From contig NHHR02000010.1 of assembly GCA_002170885.2 (NCBI GenBank), positions 9,140 to 73,139 of the forward strand: a stretch of 64,000 bases of DNA, in the 5' to 3' direction. Positions 11,578 to 21,675 of this stretch are shown here, in pieces (within the stretch, counting starts at the first letter, position 1; each line of letters starts with the position of its first letter). Position numbers and translations under genes: made by a program. The notes under the pieces are model-generated. The model was not told where the DNA came from. It ran no database searches and was given only the letters and a program-made list of their open reading frames with translations. The stretch is from Rhizobiales bacterium TMED168. Its GTDB lineage: Bacteria > Pseudomonadota > Alphaproteobacteria > MED-G09.

Positions 11578-11787
11578 ATGGCAAAAAAGAAGAAAGATAT
11601 TAATGATATGAGTATTGATGAACTTCTAGATTCATTGAATGATCTTAAGAAAGAGGTTTTTAACATTAATATACAAAAATTAGCAGGTCAATTTGAGGAT
11701 ACATCTCAAATATCAAAAAAGAAAAAAGATATTGCTAGGATAAAAACTATTATGAGTAAGAATAAAAAAGAGGTGAGTAATGCCTAA
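11578..11787 (+). CDS. rpmC: 50S ribosomal protein L29
   Basis: L29 is a small helical protein near the tunnel exit. The product has 69 residues with the central [19 protein letters not shown] helix and the [11 protein letters not shown] helix; an extra lysine run (KKKKDIND) precedes the core. It overlaps rpsQ by eight bases, as often happens in this cluster in compact genomes. Confidence 0.94.
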   Translation: MAKKKKDINDMSIDELLDSLNDLKKEVFNINIQKLAGQFEDTSQISKKKKDIARIKTIMSKNKKEVSNA

Positions 11788-12010
11788 AAGAATTTTAAAA
11801 GGTGTAGTTGTCAGTGACAAAGCGGATAAGACAATAACAGTTTTGGTTGAAAGAAGATTCACTGATCCATTGTTTAAAAAAACTGTTAGAAGCTCCAAAA
11901 AATATATGACACACGACGAAGATAATAAATTTAAAGTTGGTGATTTAGTTCAAATTAGAGAATGTAAACCACTCTCTAAATCTAAGACTTGGGAAGTAAT
12001 TAACGATTAG
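11780..12010 (+). CDS. rpsQ: 30S ribosomal protein S17
   Basis: S17 is an OB-fold protein that binds 16S rRNA early in 30S assembly. The 76-residue product has [20 protein letters not shown] at its start and [20 protein letters not shown] near the end. The start lies inside the last codons of rpmC, and an AGAGG ribosome site precedes it. Confidence 0.97.
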   Translation: MPKRILKGVVVSDKADKTITVLVERRFTDPLFKKTVRSSKKYMTHDEDNKFKVGDLVQIRECKPLSKSKTWEVIND

Positions 12011-12030
12011 TTTTTATTAAGGTTTTTGAT

Positions 12031-12399
12031 ATGATACAGATGCAAACAAAGTTAGATGTTGCTGATAATTCAGGTGCTAAACAAGTCCAATGTATTAAAG
12101 TTCTTGGTGGCTCAAAAAGAAGAACTGCTTCTATTGGAGATATAATTGTTGTTTCTGTAAAAGAAGCTATTCCGCGTGGTAAAGTAAAAAAAGGTGAAGT
12201 CTTAAAAGCAGTTATTGTTAGGACAAAAAAAGAAATACGTCGTAGTGATGGAAGCGCTATTAGATTTGATACAAATGCCGCTGTTCTCGTAAATGCGAAT
12301 GGTGAGCCTCTTGGTACTCGTATCTTTGGGCCTGTTACTAGAGAGCTTCGTAGTAAAAAACTAATGAAAATTGTCTCATTAGCCCCGGAGGTTATATAA
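12031..12399 (+). CDS. rplN: 50S ribosomal protein L14
   Basis: L14 sits at the subunit interface and is the docking point of silencing factor RsfS in other bacteria. It has 122 residues, starting [17 protein letters not shown], with [20 protein letters not shown] in the middle and the usual EVI C-terminus. It shares its last base with the first of rplX. Confidence 0.98.
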   Translation: MIQMQTKLDVADNSGAKQVQCIKVLGGSKRRTASIGDIIVVSVKEAIPRGKVKKGEVLKAVIVRTKKEIRRSDGSAIRFDTNAAVLVNANGEPLGTRIFGPVTRELRSKKLMKIVSLAPEVI

Positions 12400-12719
12400 T
12401 GGCAGCAAAAATTAAAAAAGGAGATAAAGTTTTTATTGTTTCTGGAAAAGATAAAGGTAAAGAAGGTGAGGTTACCAAAATAATTAAAACTATAACAAAC
12501 CAAGACAAGGCTCTTGTTCAAGGTATAAATCTTGTAAAAAGACACAGGAAACCTTCACAGGATAATCCCGGCGGAATCATATCGGAAGAAAGACCAATAC
12601 AAATATCAAATCTAATGATTGTTGATCCTAAAACAAAAAAACCAACGAGAGTAGGTTTTAAATTTGATAAAAAAGGAAATAAGGTTCGTTTTTCTAAAAA
12701 ATCTGGAGAGGTTATATAG
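12399..12719 (+). CDS. rplX: 50S ribosomal protein L24
   Basis: L24 is one of the two initiators of 50S assembly. The product has 106 residues and the KOW motif at its N-terminus (IKKGDKVFIVSGKDKGKEG), followed by the GINLVKRHRKP segment. It directly abuts rplE: the TAG stop ends at 12719 and the next gene starts at 12720. Confidence 0.97.
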   Translation: MAAKIKKGDKVFIVSGKDKGKEGEVTKIIKTITNQDKALVQGINLVKRHRKPSQDNPGGIISEERPIQISNLMIVDPKTKKPTRVGFKFDKKGNKVRFSKKSGEVI

Positions 12720-13286
12720 ATGGCTGAAGATTTAAATTATACACCAAGGCTACAGCAGCAATATAATGAAGTTATTCAAAAGGAATTGTTGTCGAATTTA
12801 AATTTGAAAAATATTTTTGAAGTTCCAAAAATTTCAAAAATTGTAATAAATATTGGTGCAGGTAGTGAGTCTGTTTCAGATAGCAAAAAGGTTAATGATG
12901 CATCTTTATCTCTTGAATTAATAACTGGTCAAAAACCAGTTAAGACAATAGCAAAAAAAGCTATTGCTGGTTTTAAATTACGCGAAGGAATGGCTGTAGG
13001 AGCAAAAGTAACTTTAAGAAAAGCTCAAATGTATGAATTTATTGATAGATTAATTAATATTGCTCTACCAAGGGTAAGGGATTTTGATGGTTTGAGTCCA
13101 AAAAGTTTTGACGGTAACGGTAATTATGCTTTTGGAATTAAAGAACATCTAATTTTTCCTGAAATAAATTATGAATCAGTTACAGAAATTTGGGGTATGG
13201 ATATTATTATAAATACTACAGCAAAAAATGATGAACAGGCTCTTGCTTTACTGCAGAGCTTTAATTTTCCAATAAAAGTGAAATAA
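12720..13286 (+). CDS. rplE: 50S ribosomal protein L5
   Basis: L5 binds 5S rRNA and contacts P-site tRNA. The 188-residue product includes [16 protein letters not shown], the [21 protein letters not shown] loop and the C-terminal [14 protein letters not shown] region. It is a few residues longer than the E. coli protein at the N-terminus. No gap separates it from rplX. Confidence 0.97.
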   Translation: MAEDLNYTPRLQQQYNEVIQKELLSNLNLKNIFEVPKISKIVINIGAGSESVSDSKKVNDASLSLELITGQKPVKTIAKKAIAGFKLREGMAVGAKVTLRKAQMYEFIDRLINIALPRVRDFDGLSPKSFDGNGNYAFGIKEHLIFPEINYESVTEIWGMDIIINTTAKNDEQALALLQSFNFPIKVK

Positions 13287-13302
13287 GGTAAGGGTAAAAT
13301 AT

Positions 13303-13608
13303 ATGGCTAAAGTAAGTATGGTTCAAAGAGACTTAAAAAGAAGAAAATTATATTCTAAATATAAAAATAAAAGAGAAAAACTTCTTTCAACGGCTAATGA
13401 TAAAAATTTATCTGCCGAAGATAGATTTGAGGCTAGACTTAAATTAGCTCAGCTTCCAAGAAACTCTTCTAAAAATAGAATTCGTAATAGATGTTTAATA
13501 ACTGGCCGTCCAAGAGGTGTTTATAGAAAATTTGGTTTATCGAGGATTGCTTTTAGAGATTTAGCTTCAGATGGTAAATTACCTGGCGTAGTTAAGTCAA
13601 GTTGGTGA
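13303..13608 (+). CDS. rpsN: 30S ribosomal protein S14
   Basis: S14 is a 30S head protein. At 101 residues it is the long, zinc-free form: it lacks the CxxC pairs of the short zinc type and has [21 protein letters not shown] at its C-terminal half. Loss of the zinc site fits a lineage without alternative S14 paralogs, though that needs the whole genome. Confidence 0.97.
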   Translation: MAKVSMVQRDLKRRKLYSKYKNKREKLLSTANDKNLSAEDRFEARLKLAQLPRNSSKNRIRNRCLITGRPRGVYRKFGLSRIAFRDLASDGKLPGVVKSSW

Positions 13609-13615
13609 GGTTACA

Positions 13616-14014
13616 ATGAATATTAATGATCCAATAGGGGATATGATTACAAGGATTAGAAATGCTCATATGAGAGGTAAAGAAATGGTTGACTCACCTT
13701 CTTCTTCTCTTAGGGTAAACGTTCTTGAGGTTTTAAAAACTGAAGGATTTATAAGGGGCTACTCTGAAACTGAGAGAGATACTGGTCAATCTGAAATTCA
13801 AATTGAATTAAAATACCATGAAGGAGATCCCGTTATAAAGGAAATTAAAAGAATTTCGAAGCCTGGCCGAAGAGTTTATTCATCTGTAAAAAGTATGCCG
13901 TTAATTAGAAATGGTCTTGGTATATCAATTGTTTCCACACCAAAAGGAGTTATGTCAGACTCTTCCGCTCGCAGCGAGAACGTAGGTGGTGAAATTTTAT
14001 GTACAGTTTTTTAA
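13616..14014 (+). CDS. rpsH: 30S ribosomal protein S8
   Basis: S8 is a core 16S rRNA binder, and in E. coli it represses the spc operon. The product has 132 residues with [17 protein letters not shown] at the start and the [16 protein letters not shown] / [12 protein letters not shown]-terminal part. It starts seven bases after rpsN. Confidence 0.98.
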   Translation: MNINDPIGDMITRIRNAHMRGKEMVDSPSSSLRVNVLEVLKTEGFIRGYSETERDTGQSEIQIELKYHEGDPVIKEIKRISKPGRRVYSSVKSMPLIRNGLGISIVSTPKGVMSDSSARSENVGGEILCTVF

Positions 14015-14029
14015 TATTGGGGTTTTTAA

Positions 14030-14563
14030 ATGTCTAGAATTGGGAAAAAACTTATTGAAATACCTGAGGGAGTTGATGTTAAAATTTCTGAATCTGAAAT
14101 TCTAACAAAAGGACCTAAAGGAGAATTATCTTGTGAAAATTTTGCAGGTACAAATGTTGTTCAGCAAGATAATATAATTAGTATTGAGCCGATTAATGAC
14201 ACCCAAGAAAGTATTCAATACTGGGGTATACAAAGAACACTTTTAAACAATAATATTATTGGTGTTTCAGAGGGTTATAAAAAGAGTCTTGAAATCAATG
14301 GAGTTGGCTATAAAGCTCAAATGAAGGGTAATAATATTCAATTATCGCTTGGCTTTAGTCATGACATAAATTATGAAACACCTGAGGGTATTAAGATTGA
14401 AACTTTGTCTCCTACTGAAATTTCAGTAAGTGGAATAGATAAACAAAAAGTAGGTCAAGTTGCTGCAGAAATTAGAAGTTATAGGCCACCTGAGCCATAC
14501 AAGGGCAAAGGTGTAAAATATAAAGACGAGTTTATTTTTAGAAAAGAAGGAAAAAAGAAGTAA
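14030..14563 (+). CDS. rplF: 50S ribosomal protein L6
   Basis: L6 stands near the factor-binding site of the 50S subunit. The product is 177 residues, opens [17 protein letters not shown] and ends with the conserved [16 protein letters not shown] motif. A GGGG-type ribosome site precedes the start. Nothing is unusual. Confidence 0.98.
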   Translation: MSRIGKKLIEIPEGVDVKISESEILTKGPKGELSCENFAGTNVVQQDNIISIEPINDTQESIQYWGIQRTLLNNNIIGVSEGYKKSLEINGVGYKAQMKGNNIQLSLGFSHDINYETPEGIKIETLSPTEISVSGIDKQKVGQVAAEIRSYRPPEPYKGKGVKYKDEFIFRKEGKKK

Positions 14564-14567
14564 TAAA

Positions 14568-14918
14568 ATGTCAAATATCATAGATTCAAAAAAGAGAAAA
14601 ATACGCGTAAGAAAAAAATTAAAGAAATCTTCTTCAGAGAGAATGAGGTTATCTGTTTTTAGATCATCAAAACATATTTATGCTCAAATTATTGACGATC
14701 GATCAGGTCTTACTGTTGCTTCTGCTTCATCTTTAGAGAAGTCTTCATCAAAAATAGGTTCTAATATCTCCTCTGCCTCAAAAGTTGGTTTAGAAATTGC
14801 AAAAAAAGGTATTGAGGCTGGAGTAAAGGAAGTCTTTTTTGACAGAGGGTGTTATAAATATCATGGTCGTGTTAAAGCTCTTGCAGATAATGCAAGAGAG
14901 GCTGGTTTAAAATTTTAG
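14568..14918 (+). CDS. rplR: 50S ribosomal protein L18
   Basis: L18 binds 5S rRNA together with L5. It has 116 residues with a basic N-terminus, [18 protein letters not shown], and the [22 protein letters not shown]-terminal block (given here by its ends). It starts four bases after rplF. Confidence 0.97.
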   Translation: MSNIIDSKKRKIRVRKKLKKSSSERMRLSVFRSSKHIYAQIIDDRSGLTVASASSLEKSSSKIGSNISSASKVGLEIAKKGIEAGVKEVFFDRGCYKYHGRVKALADNAREAGLKF

Positions 14919-14926
14919 GAGAGTAT

Positions 14927-15478
14927 GTGTTGTCCGTAAATGAAATAAATAATAATGATGAGAGAGATAGCGAGTTTGTAGATCGCTTAGTATTCATTAA
15001 TAGAGTGTCAACTGTGGTAAAAGGGGGGAGAAGATTTAGTTTTGCGGCTCTCGTTGTTGTTGGAGATCAAAAAGGTTATGTTGGTTTTGGGCATGGTAAG
15101 TCTAGAGAAGTTCCAGAGGCTATAAAGAAATCAACAGATGCTGCGAAAGCTTCTTTAATTAAAGTTCCTTTAAAAGAAGGAAGAACACTTCACCATGATA
15201 TAGAGGGTCGTCATGGTGCTGGGAAGGTAGTTCTTAGAACCGCACCTCCTGGTACAGGAATAATTGCAGGTGGACCAATGCGTGCTGTATTTGAGGTTTT
15301 GGGTATTCAAGATGTTGTTGCAAAGTCAATAGGATCCTCGAATCCTTATAATATGGTAAGAGCTACTGTTAAGGCATTATCTAAAATCAATAGCCCAAGA
15401 CAAGTTGCTGCAAGAAGAGGAAAAAAAGTTAGTGATGTAATTAGTCAGCGTTTAAATGAAGGTGAAATTTCAGCATAG
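14927..15478 (+). CDS. rpsE: 30S ribosomal protein S5
   Basis: S5 works with S4 and S12 in decoding accuracy and subunit assembly. The 183 residues include [18 protein letters not shown], the [14 protein letters not shown] loop and [18 protein letters not shown]. The start codon is not ATG: AGGAG at 14917-14921 points to GTG 14927, five bases away, or in-frame TTG 14930, eight bases away. The N-terminus is slightly extended with Asn, Glu and Asp residues. Confidence 0.96.
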   Translation: MLSVNEINNNDERDSEFVDRLVFINRVSTVVKGGRRFSFAALVVVGDQKGYVGFGHGKSREVPEAIKKSTDAAKASLIKVPLKEGRTLHHDIEGRHGAGKVVLRTAPPGTGIIAGGPMRAVFEVLGIQDVVAKSIGSSNPYNMVRATVKALSKINSPRQVAARRGKKVSDVISQRLNEGEISA

Positions 15479-15486
15479 GTTTTAAA

Positions 15487-15675
15487 ATGACATCTAAAAA
15501 AATTACTATTGAACAAGTTGGAAGCTCTTTAAGAAGAAGTCCTGATCAAAGGAAAACTCTAATTGGCCTAGGCTTAAATAAATTAAACAAGGTAACGACT
15601 CTTGAAGATACAGATTCAATTAGAGGAATGATTAAAAAAGTTAATCACCTTGTTAAGATAGTTAGCGAGGAATAG
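15487..15675 (+). CDS. rpmD: 50S ribosomal protein L30
   Basis: L30 is a small two-domain 50S protein not kept in every bacterium. It has 62 residues with the typical [20 protein letters not shown] and [16 protein letters not shown] segments. It is eight bases after rpsE and four before rplO. Confidence 0.96.
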   Translation: MTSKKITIEQVGSSLRRSPDQRKTLIGLGLNKLNKVTTLEDTDSIRGMIKKVNHLVKIVSEE

Positions 15676-15679
15676 TGTT

Positions 15680-16237
15680 ATGAGATTAAATGAACTTAGA
15701 GATAATCCTAATGCAAGAAAATCAAGAACTAGAATAGGAAGAGGAATAGGCTCTGGTAAGGGTAAAACTGCAGGTAGAGGGCATAAGGGTCAAAAGTCCA
15801 GATCAGGTGTTGCTATTAAAGGTTTTGAAGGTGGACAAATGCCCATACATATGCGTTTACCTAAAAGGGGATTTAATAATATTTCTCGTAAAAATTTTTC
15901 AGAATTAACTTTAGGTAATTTGCAGGCAGCAATTACTAAAGGTCTAATTGATAAGTCAAAAAAAATTACAGAAGTTGAATTAAATTTATCCGGTATTGTT
16001 AAAAAAAGTAAAGACGGTATTAAAATTCTTAATAAGGGTGAAATAAAAGATAAAATTAATATTTCTGTATCTAAAGCAACAAAATCCTCCATAGAAATAA
16101 TTGAGAATTTAGGCGGAAAAATAGAAATACTTAAAAAAGATAATAAAATAGAAGCAAAACCTAAGAAAAAATCTGATAAAAATAATTCTAGCAAAGAGGC
16201 TGCTGAGTCTTCATCAAAAGAATCAGTAGATAAGTAA
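15680..16237 (+). CDS. rplO: 50S ribosomal protein L15
   Basis: L15 is a late-assembling 50S protein. The first ~145 residues are a normal L15: MRLNELRDNPNARKSRTRIG, a Gly/Lys-rich extension, and GFEGGQMPIHMRLPKRGF. The 185-residue total is longer than usual because of a low-complexity Lys/Ser/Glu tail of about 35 residues at the C-terminus. It is directly followed by secY. Confidence 0.96.
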   Translation: MRLNELRDNPNARKSRTRIGRGIGSGKGKTAGRGHKGQKSRSGVAIKGFEGGQMPIHMRLPKRGFNNISRKNFSELTLGNLQAAITKGLIDKSKKITEVELNLSGIVKKSKDGIKILNKGEIKDKINISVSKATKSSIEIIENLGGKIEILKKDNKIEAKPKKKSDKNNSSKEAAESSSKESVDK

Positions 16238-16239
16238 AA

Positions 16240-17574
16240 ATGGCCTCAGTTGCTGAACAATTAGCATCAAATATTAGTCTTTCAGCTCTAAAAAGTGCCA
16301 CAGAGCTTAGAAAAAGAATATGGTTTACTATATTAGCTTTGATTGTTTATAGATTTGGTACATATCTTCCTCTTCCAGGAATTGATCTTGACGCGCTAAG
16401 GCAAATTTTTGAACAAAACCAATCCGGTATTATTGGAGTTTTTAATATGTTTTCGGGGGGTGCGGTTGGAAGGATGGCAATCTTTTCTCTTGGAATAATG
16501 CCATATATTACCGCTTCAATTATAATCCAACTAATAGTCCCTGTAATACCATCATTAAATTATTTGAAAAAAGAAGGTGGTGAAAGGGGTAGAAGACAAA
16601 TTAATCAATATACTCGTTATTCGACGGTATTTTTAGCAACTATTCAAGCTTGGGGTATTGCAGTAGGGTTGGAAGGAGCCACAGGTGTTGTATCAGATCC
16701 AGGTTTGTTTTTTAAAATTTCAGCGGTTATAACTCTTGTTGGGGGTACAATATTTTTAATGTGGCTTGGTGAGCAAATTACTTCAAATGGATTAGGTAAT
16801 GGGATCTCTTTATTAATCTTTGCAGGTATTGTTGCTGAGCTTCCAAGCGCTCTTTTTGGAACTATAGAACTTGGCAGGCAAGGTGCTTTATCTATTGGTT
16901 TAATGTTTGGTCTTTTAATTCTAGTTCTTATCACCATCACATTTGTTGTTTTTATCGAAAGGGCTCAAAGAAGGTTACTTGTTCAGTACCCTAAAAGACA
17001 AGTAGGTAATAAGATGTTTGGTGGTGATAATTCCCACCTACCTTTAAAACTGAATACTTCAGGAGTAATCCCAGCAATTTTTGCTTCTTCATTACTTCTA
17101 ATGCCAATAACAATAGCTAATTTTTCTGCAGGCCAAGGTCCTGACTGGGTAAATAGTATAACAAGTCTATTGGTAAGAGGTCAGCCATTGTATATGCTTA
17201 TATATGCATTTTTAATTGTATTTTTCTGTTATTTTTATACAGCTATTGTTTTTAATCCTGAGGACACAGCTGATAATCTAAAAAAACAGGGTGGTTTTAT
17301 TCCTGGAATAAGACCGGGGGAAAGAACTGCTCAATATATTGATTTTGTTTTAACTAGGCTAACCGTTGTAGGATCAATTTATTTGGTTCTTGTTTGTTTA
17401 TTACCTGAGTTTTTAATTTCTAGATTTGCAGTACCATTTTATTTTGGTGGAACTTCAGTTTTAATTATTGTTAATGTCGCAATGGATACAATGACACAGT
17501 TTCAAGGTTATTTGTTTGCCCATCAATATGAAGGGCTATTAAAAAAATCAAAATTGGGAGGTAAAAAGAGATAA
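16240..17574 (+). CDS. secY: Protein translocase subunit SecY
   Basis: SecY is the channel of the Sec translocon in the inner membrane. The 444-residue product has ten predicted membrane spans, starting at RIWFTILALIVYRFGTYLPL, and includes the plug region (FNMFSGGAVGRMAIFSLGIM) and the cytoplasmic loop with GGDNSHLPLKLNTSGVIP. It sits at the end of the spc cluster, two bases after rplO, and shares a base with the start of adk, so the two are likely coupled. Confidence 0.98.
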   Translation: MASVAEQLASNISLSALKSATELRKRIWFTILALIVYRFGTYLPLPGIDLDALRQIFEQNQSGIIGVFNMFSGGAVGRMAIFSLGIMPYITASIIIQLIVPVIPSLNYLKKEGGERGRRQINQYTRYSTVFLATIQAWGIAVGLEGATGVVSDPGLFFKISAVITLVGGTIFLMWLGEQITSNGLGNGISLLIFAGIVAELPSALFGTIELGRQGALSIGLMFGLLILVLITITFVVFIERAQRRLLVQYPKRQVGNKMFGGDNSHLPLKLNTSGVIPAIFASSLLLMPITIANFSAGQGPDWVNSITSLLVRGQPLYMLIYAFLIVFFCYFYTAIVFNPEDTADNLKKQGGFIPGIRPGERTAQYIDFVLTRLTVVGSIYLVLVCLLPEFLISRFAVPFYFGGTSVLIIVNVAMDTMTQFQGYLFAHQYEGLLKKSKLGGKKR

Positions 17575-18152
17575 TGATAATTATTCTCTTTGGACCCCCT
17601 GGTGCAGGAAAGGGAACTCAGGCAAGTTTTATTGAAAATCAATTTAATTTAGTTCATATATCAACTGGTGATATTTTAAGAGATGCAGTAAAAAATAAAA
17701 CTGACCTTGGAATAATTGCCAAAGACGTTATGGAGAGAGGTGAACTTGTATCAGATGGTTTATTATTAAATCTAATAGAGGAAAGAATTAATAATAAAGA
17801 TTGCGATGATGGTTTTATTCTTGATGGTTACCCAAGAAATGAAAAACAGGCATCATCTTTAGATAAGATTCTTTTAAAATATAACAGAAATATTAGTGGA
17901 ATAATTCAAATTGAGGTTGATTTTTCAATACTAGAAAAAAGAATTTTAGGAAGAGCTAAGGAAAATAAAGATGAAGTAAGGACTGATGACAACATAAAAG
18001 TATTAAAAAAAAGATTACAAGAATATTTAGAACAAACTGAGCCTTTGATTTCTTATTATTCAGAACATAAAAACTATATAATTATCAATGGGATGAATGA
18101 AATTTCTAAAGTATCAGAAGATATTAAAAATAATTTGAATAAACTTAAATAG
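17574..18152 (+). CDS. adk: Adenylate kinase (short-LID type)
   Basis: Converts ATP plus AMP to two ADP in the cytoplasm. The 192 residues show the P-loop FGPPGAGKGTQ at residues 5-15, the AMP-binding HISTGDILRDA segment and the DGYPRN motif. The LID is of the short form (GRAKENKDEVRTDDN), with no zinc-binding cysteines, as is common in alphaproteobacteria. Position between secY and rpsM is another alphaproteobacterial trait. The start overlaps the secY stop (TAATG). Confidence 0.97.
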   Translation: MIIILFGPPGAGKGTQASFIENQFNLVHISTGDILRDAVKNKTDLGIIAKDVMERGELVSDGLLLNLIEERINNKDCDDGFILDGYPRNEKQASSLDKILLKYNRNISGIIQIEVDFSILEKRILGRAKENKDEVRTDDNIKVLKKRLQEYLEQTEPLISYYSEHKNYIIINGMNEISKVSEDIKNNLNKLK

Positions 18153-18156
18153 TTTG

Positions 18157-18184
18157 TTGACTGTTTTGTTTACAAGCATATAAT
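18157..18184 (+). promoter_or_regulatory. Strong sigma-70 promoter of the rpsM-rpsK-rpoA-rplQ cluster
   Basis: TTGACT (18157-18162; 5 of 6) and a perfect TATAAT (18179-18184) are separated by 16 bases, in the 71-base gap between the adk stop and the rpsM start. The transcript would begin near 18191, leaving a leader of about 33 bases with GGAGG at 18214-18218. This is the best promoter match in the window. Confidence 0.75.
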
Positions 18185-18223
18185 CCGCGATTTAATACAT
18201 TATCGCTTTTTTTGGAGGACTCT

Positions 18224-18592
18224 TTGGCTCGTATCGCAGGTATAAATATACCAACTAGTAAGAAAGTTTTTACCGGTCTAACTTATATAAAAGGTATTGG
18301 CCCTAAAATTGCTTTTGACATATGCAAAAAAGCAAATATTCCCTCCGAGAGAAGGGTTAATGAATTAACTGATTCTGAAGTAATTCAAATAAGAGAAATC
18401 ATAGAAGGTAACTATAAAGTCGAGGGTGAGCTAAGAAGAGAAGTTTCAACAAATATCAAAAGGTTAATGGATCTCGGTAACTACAGAGGTCTTCGTCACA
18501 GAAGAGGTCTTCCAGTAAGAGGTCAAAGAACACATACAAATGCAAGAACAAGAAAAGGTCCAGCTAAAACAATTGCTGGTAAGAAAAAATAA
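18224..18592 (+). CDS. rpsM: 30S ribosomal protein S13
   Basis: S13 forms bridges to the 50S subunit and touches P-site tRNA. The start is TTG 18224 (reading [10 protein letters not shown]), placed by the family N-terminus and by GGAGG five bases upstream; a TTG 12 bases earlier overlaps that ribosome site. The 122-residue product ends in the basic [19 protein letters not shown] block. It leads the alpha cluster, which has its own promoter here. Confidence 0.97.
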   Translation: MARIAGINIPTSKKVFTGLTYIKGIGPKIAFDICKKANIPSERRVNELTDSEVIQIREIIEGNYKVEGELRREVSTNIKRLMDLGNYRGLRHRRGLPVRGQRTHTNARTRKGPAKTIAGKKK

Positions 18593-18619
18593 ACTATAAA
18601 TATAATTTTGGGTTTTGAA

Positions 18620-19009
18620 ATGGCTGATGACAATAAAAGAGTAAAGCGTCGTGATAAGAAAAATATTTCCAATGGTGTTGCGCATGTAAATTCAACATTC
18701 AACAATACTATGATTACAATCTCTGATGAGAAGGGAGATGCAATTTCTTGGTCATCAGCTGGTTTAATGGGTTTTAAAGGTTCAAGAAAATCCACCCCTT
18801 TTGCAGCACAAATGGCAGCAGAAGATGCAGGGGAGAAAGCAAAAGAGCATGGAGTCAGAACTTTAAAAGTTGAAGTTCAAGGCCCTGGTTCAGGTAGGGA
18901 GAGTGCATTAAGAGCATTACAATCTATTGGATTTACTATAACTTCAATAAAAGATGTTACTTCCATACCGCACAACGGTTGTCGTCCCCCAAAACGACGT
19001 CGTGTATAA
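18620..19009 (+). CDS. rpsK: 30S ribosomal protein S11
   Basis: S11 lies on the 30S platform near the E site. The start is ATG 18620, giving 129 residues; an upstream in-frame TTG would add only four residues. Conserved parts are [37 protein letters not shown] and the C-terminal [14 protein letters not shown]. It follows rpsM by 27 bases. Confidence 0.98.
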   Translation: MADDNKRVKRRDKKNISNGVAHVNSTFNNTMITISDEKGDAISWSSAGLMGFKGSRKSTPFAAQMAAEDAGEKAKEHGVRTLKVEVQGPGSGRESALRALQSIGFTITSIKDVTSIPHNGCRPPKRRRV

Positions 19010-19046
19010 ATTTATTATAACAAGAATTATTAATTAAGAGGTTAGT

Positions 19047-20066
19047 GTGATTATTGAAAAAAATTGGCGTGAACTCCTAAAACCAAGCGAAATAAATATT
19101 AATCAAGGTCAAAACCCTGACAGATTCTCTAAAATAACTGTTGAGCCCTTAGAAAGAGGTTATGGCACTACTTTAGGGAATGCCTTAAGAAGAGTTTTAC
19201 TATCCTCTCTGCAAGGGGTAGCTGTTTTTGGTATTAAAATTGATGGTGTTCTTCATGAATTTTCCTCAATAAATGGTGTTAGAGAGGATGTTACCGACAT
19301 TGTTTTAAATGTTAAAAAAATAATTTTTAAGGCAGATTTTTCTGGAGTAAAAAGACTTACTCTAGAGAAGGATGGGCCAGGAGTTATTACTGCAGGAGAT
19401 ATTAATTTAACTGATGATATTGAGGTAATGAATCCAGATCAGGTACTTTGTACCCTAGACGAAAACGCATCTATTAGATTTGAATTATCAATAAAAACTG
19501 GCAATGGTTATGTATCAGCAGAGCAAAATAGGGATGAAGATAGTCCCATAGGATTTATACCTGTTGATAGTCTTTTCAGTCCTATTATAAATGTTGCATA
19601 TAGCGTAGAGAATGCTAGAGAAGGAGACTCTCTCGATTATGATAAATTAACTTTAGAAGTTGAAACTAACGGCTCTGTTTTACCTGATGATGCTGTTGCT
19701 TTTTCAGCAAGAATTCTTCAAGATCAATTAATGCCTTTTATTAATTTTGATGAACCAGAGGAAGAAATAATTGAAGAAGATGAAAGCGAGCTAGAGTTTA
19801 ATGCTGCTTTACTGAAAAAAGTTGATGAATTAGAATTATCTGTGAGATCTGCAAATTGCCTAAAAAATGATAATATTGTATATATTGGTGACCTAATTTT
19901 AAAAAGTGAAAATGAAATGTTAAGAACACCAAATTTTGGCAGAAAATCACTCAATGAAATTAAAGAGGTTCTTACTGAGATGGGTTTATCTCTTGGAATG
20001 GATATACCAACTTGGCCACCAGAAAATGTTGATGAACTTGCTAGAAAAGCATCCGATAAATTTTAA
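19047..20066 (+). CDS. rpoA: DNA-directed RNA polymerase alpha subunit
   Basis: The alpha dimer scaffolds RNA polymerase assembly; its C-terminal domain binds UP elements and activators. The 339 residues comprise the N-terminal domain ([20 protein letters not shown] at about 31-50) and the C-terminal domain ([13 protein letters not shown] to [13 protein letters not shown] at about 272-313), joined by an acidic linker. The start is GTG 19047 after AAGAGG. Position between rpsK and rplQ is universal in proteobacteria. Confidence 0.98.
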   Translation: MIIEKNWRELLKPSEININQGQNPDRFSKITVEPLERGYGTTLGNALRRVLLSSLQGVAVFGIKIDGVLHEFSSINGVREDVTDIVLNVKKIIFKADFSGVKRLTLEKDGPGVITAGDINLTDDIEVMNPDQVLCTLDENASIRFELSIKTGNGYVSAEQNRDEDSPIGFIPVDSLFSPIINVAYSVENAREGDSLDYDKLTLEVETNGSVLPDDAVAFSARILQDQLMPFINFDEPEEEIIEEDESELEFNAALLKKVDELELSVRSANCLKNDNIVYIGDLILKSENEMLRTPNFGRKSLNEIKEVLTEMGLSLGMDIPTWPPENVDELARKASDKF

Positions 20067-20080
20067 TTAGGGTATTTAAA

Positions 20081-20503
20081 ATGCGCCATAAAGTATCAAA
20101 ACGAAAACTTAATAGAACCTCAAGTCATAGAAAGGCTCTTTTGGCTAACATGGCTGTTTCCTTGATTAAGCATGAGCAAGTTAAGACAACACTACCTAAG
20201 GCTAAAGAATTAGCTCCTTATGTAGAAAAATTAATTACCTTAGGAAAAAAAGGTGATTTAAATGCTAGAAGAAAACTTTATTCAATAATTCCAGAAAAAA
20301 TTTGGGGTGCAAAAGTTTTTGATGTTTTAGCTGAGAGATATAAAGATAGGAATGGAGGTTATACTCGAGTAATGAAGGCTGGATTTAGATATGGTGATTC
20401 TGCTCCCATGGCTATAATTGAACTTGTTGATAGAGACCCTGATGCTCTAGGCCAAGACTCTGGTCCTATTGTAGAAAAACAATTTGATGAAGTAGAAGCA
20501 TAG
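20081..20503 (+). CDS. rplQ: 50S ribosomal protein L17
   Basis: L17 surrounds the exit of the peptide tunnel. The 140-residue product begins [20 protein letters not shown] and has the [19 protein letters not shown]-terminal block with a short acidic tail. It ends the ribosomal block. The next gene runs toward it and their stop codons are two bases apart; no good intrinsic terminator is seen, only the short palindrome CTTAGCTAAG at 20504-20513. Confidence 0.97.
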   Translation: MRHKVSKRKLNRTSSHRKALLANMAVSLIKHEQVKTTLPKAKELAPYVEKLITLGKKGDLNARRKLYSIIPEKIWGAKVFDVLAERYKDRNGGYTRVMKAGFRYGDSAPMAIIELVDRDPDALGQDSGPIVEKQFDEVEA

Positions 20504-20505
20504 TC

Positions 20506-21675
20506 TTAGCTAAGTTTTATTATTTTTTGTGCAACATTTATTCTTTCAGAATTAAAACCTGCCTTACAATATGAGAAATAATATCTGAATATTCTCTCAA
20601 GTTTATTATCAAAACCTAATTTTTTTATAGCACTCAGAGAACTCAAAAAATCTTTATGCCATATCGATAAAGTCTTAGCATATGATTTTCCGAAAGAATG
20701 AGATTTAATTTCTGTAAGGCCAGCATTCATATAATTCTCATTTAATTTATCTTGGGAAGGCAACATTCCACCTGGAAAAACATATTTTTGAATAAAATCT
20801 ACAGACTGACTATATTTTTGATAACTTTTATTATTAATTAAAATAACTTGGATTCCAGCCATACCGTCATTTTTTAAAACTTCTTTAATTTTTTTAAAGT
20901 AATTACTCCAATACTTTTCTCCAACTGCTTCTATCATTTCAATTGAAACAACACGGTCATATTTTCCTTTTATATCCCTATAATCACATAGTTCAAAACT
21001 TACATTTTTTTCTAGATTAGATTTTTTTATACGATCAGAGGCAAATTTTAGTTGATTTGGACTTATAGTTATCCCTTTTATAGAACAACCAATTCTTTTT
21101 GCAGCATATTCTGCGAAACCTCCCCATCCACAACCAATTTCTAAAACTTGATGATGAGGTTTTATATTGAGATTATCAATCAAAAGTTGATATTTATTTT
21201 CTTGGGCCTCTTTTAAACTTTCTTTTTCATTTTGAAAAATTGCACTTGAATAAGTCATAGTTTTGTCTAACCAAAGTTTATAAAATTCATTTCCTAAGTC
21301 ATAATGATATTGAATATTTTTTTTTGCTCTGCTTTTAGTATTTTCTCTAAAAAAATGTACTATCCTATTATATATTGAATGGATTTTACTTTTTGCACTA
21401 AATGAGTCAGGTAAATTTGTAACCATTATTTCAAGCAAAGATTCAAGATTTGAACTAGTCCATTCTCCTCTAAGATAACTTTCAGCAAAACCGACGTGTC
21501 CTGAGGTAATTGTTCTTATAACAGGCATGTAAGAATTTAATTTCAAGTCTGATTTAAGATTACCTTGACCAGAAAATTTAAGTTTTTCATTATTTGGGAA
21601 AATTATTGTTAGTTCACCAGTATTAATTTTATTGCCAATATTAATTAAATATTTTTTTAATATATTATTAATCAT
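20506..21675 (-). CDS. CFA-synthase-family fatty-acid methyltransferase
   Basis: Member of the SAM-dependent methyltransferase family that adds a methylene or methyl group to the double bond of phospholipid acyl chains. The SAM site VLEIGCGWGGF is near residues 180-190, preceded by the family's QYHYDLGNEFYKLWLD stretch; VSIEMIEAVGEKYW is also typical. Start: ATG 21675 overlaps the end of the DUF1365 gene by eight bases; an ATG 18 bases upstream is equally in frame and neither has a strong ribosome site. With DUF1365 and an FAD amine-oxidase-like protein just upstream it forms a triad. It could make cyclopropane fatty acids or methylated ones such as furan-fatty-acid precursors; sequence alone cannot decide. 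Confidence 0.85.
   Translation of the reverse strand: MINNILKKYLINIGNKINTGELTIIFPNNEKLKFSGQGNLKSDLKLNSYMPVIRTITSGHVGFAESYLRGEWTSSNLESLLEIMVTNLPDSFSAKSKIHSIYNRIVHFFRENTKSRAKKNIQYHYDLGNEFYKLWLDKTMTYSSAIFQNEKESLKEAQENKYQLLIDNLNIKPHHQVLEIGCGWGGFAEYAAKRIGCSIKGITISPNQLKFASDRIKKSNLEKNVSFELCDYRDIKGKYDRVVSIEMIEAVGEKYWSNYFKKIKEVLKNDGMAGIQVILINNKSYQKYSQSVDFIQKYVFPGGMLPSQDKLNENYMNAGLTEIKSHSFGKSYAKTLSIWHKDFLSSLSAIKKLGFDNKLERIFRYYFSYCKAGFNSERINVAQKIIKLS

Noticed and set aside
12000..12545. 181-codon minus-strand frame over rplN-rplX
   Set aside because: Opposite to two clear ribosomal protein genes and without its own start context.
20504..20520. Terminator between rplQ and the methyltransferase gene
   Set aside because: CTTAGCTAAG is a self-complementary block with no room for a loop, so it does not form a good hairpin.
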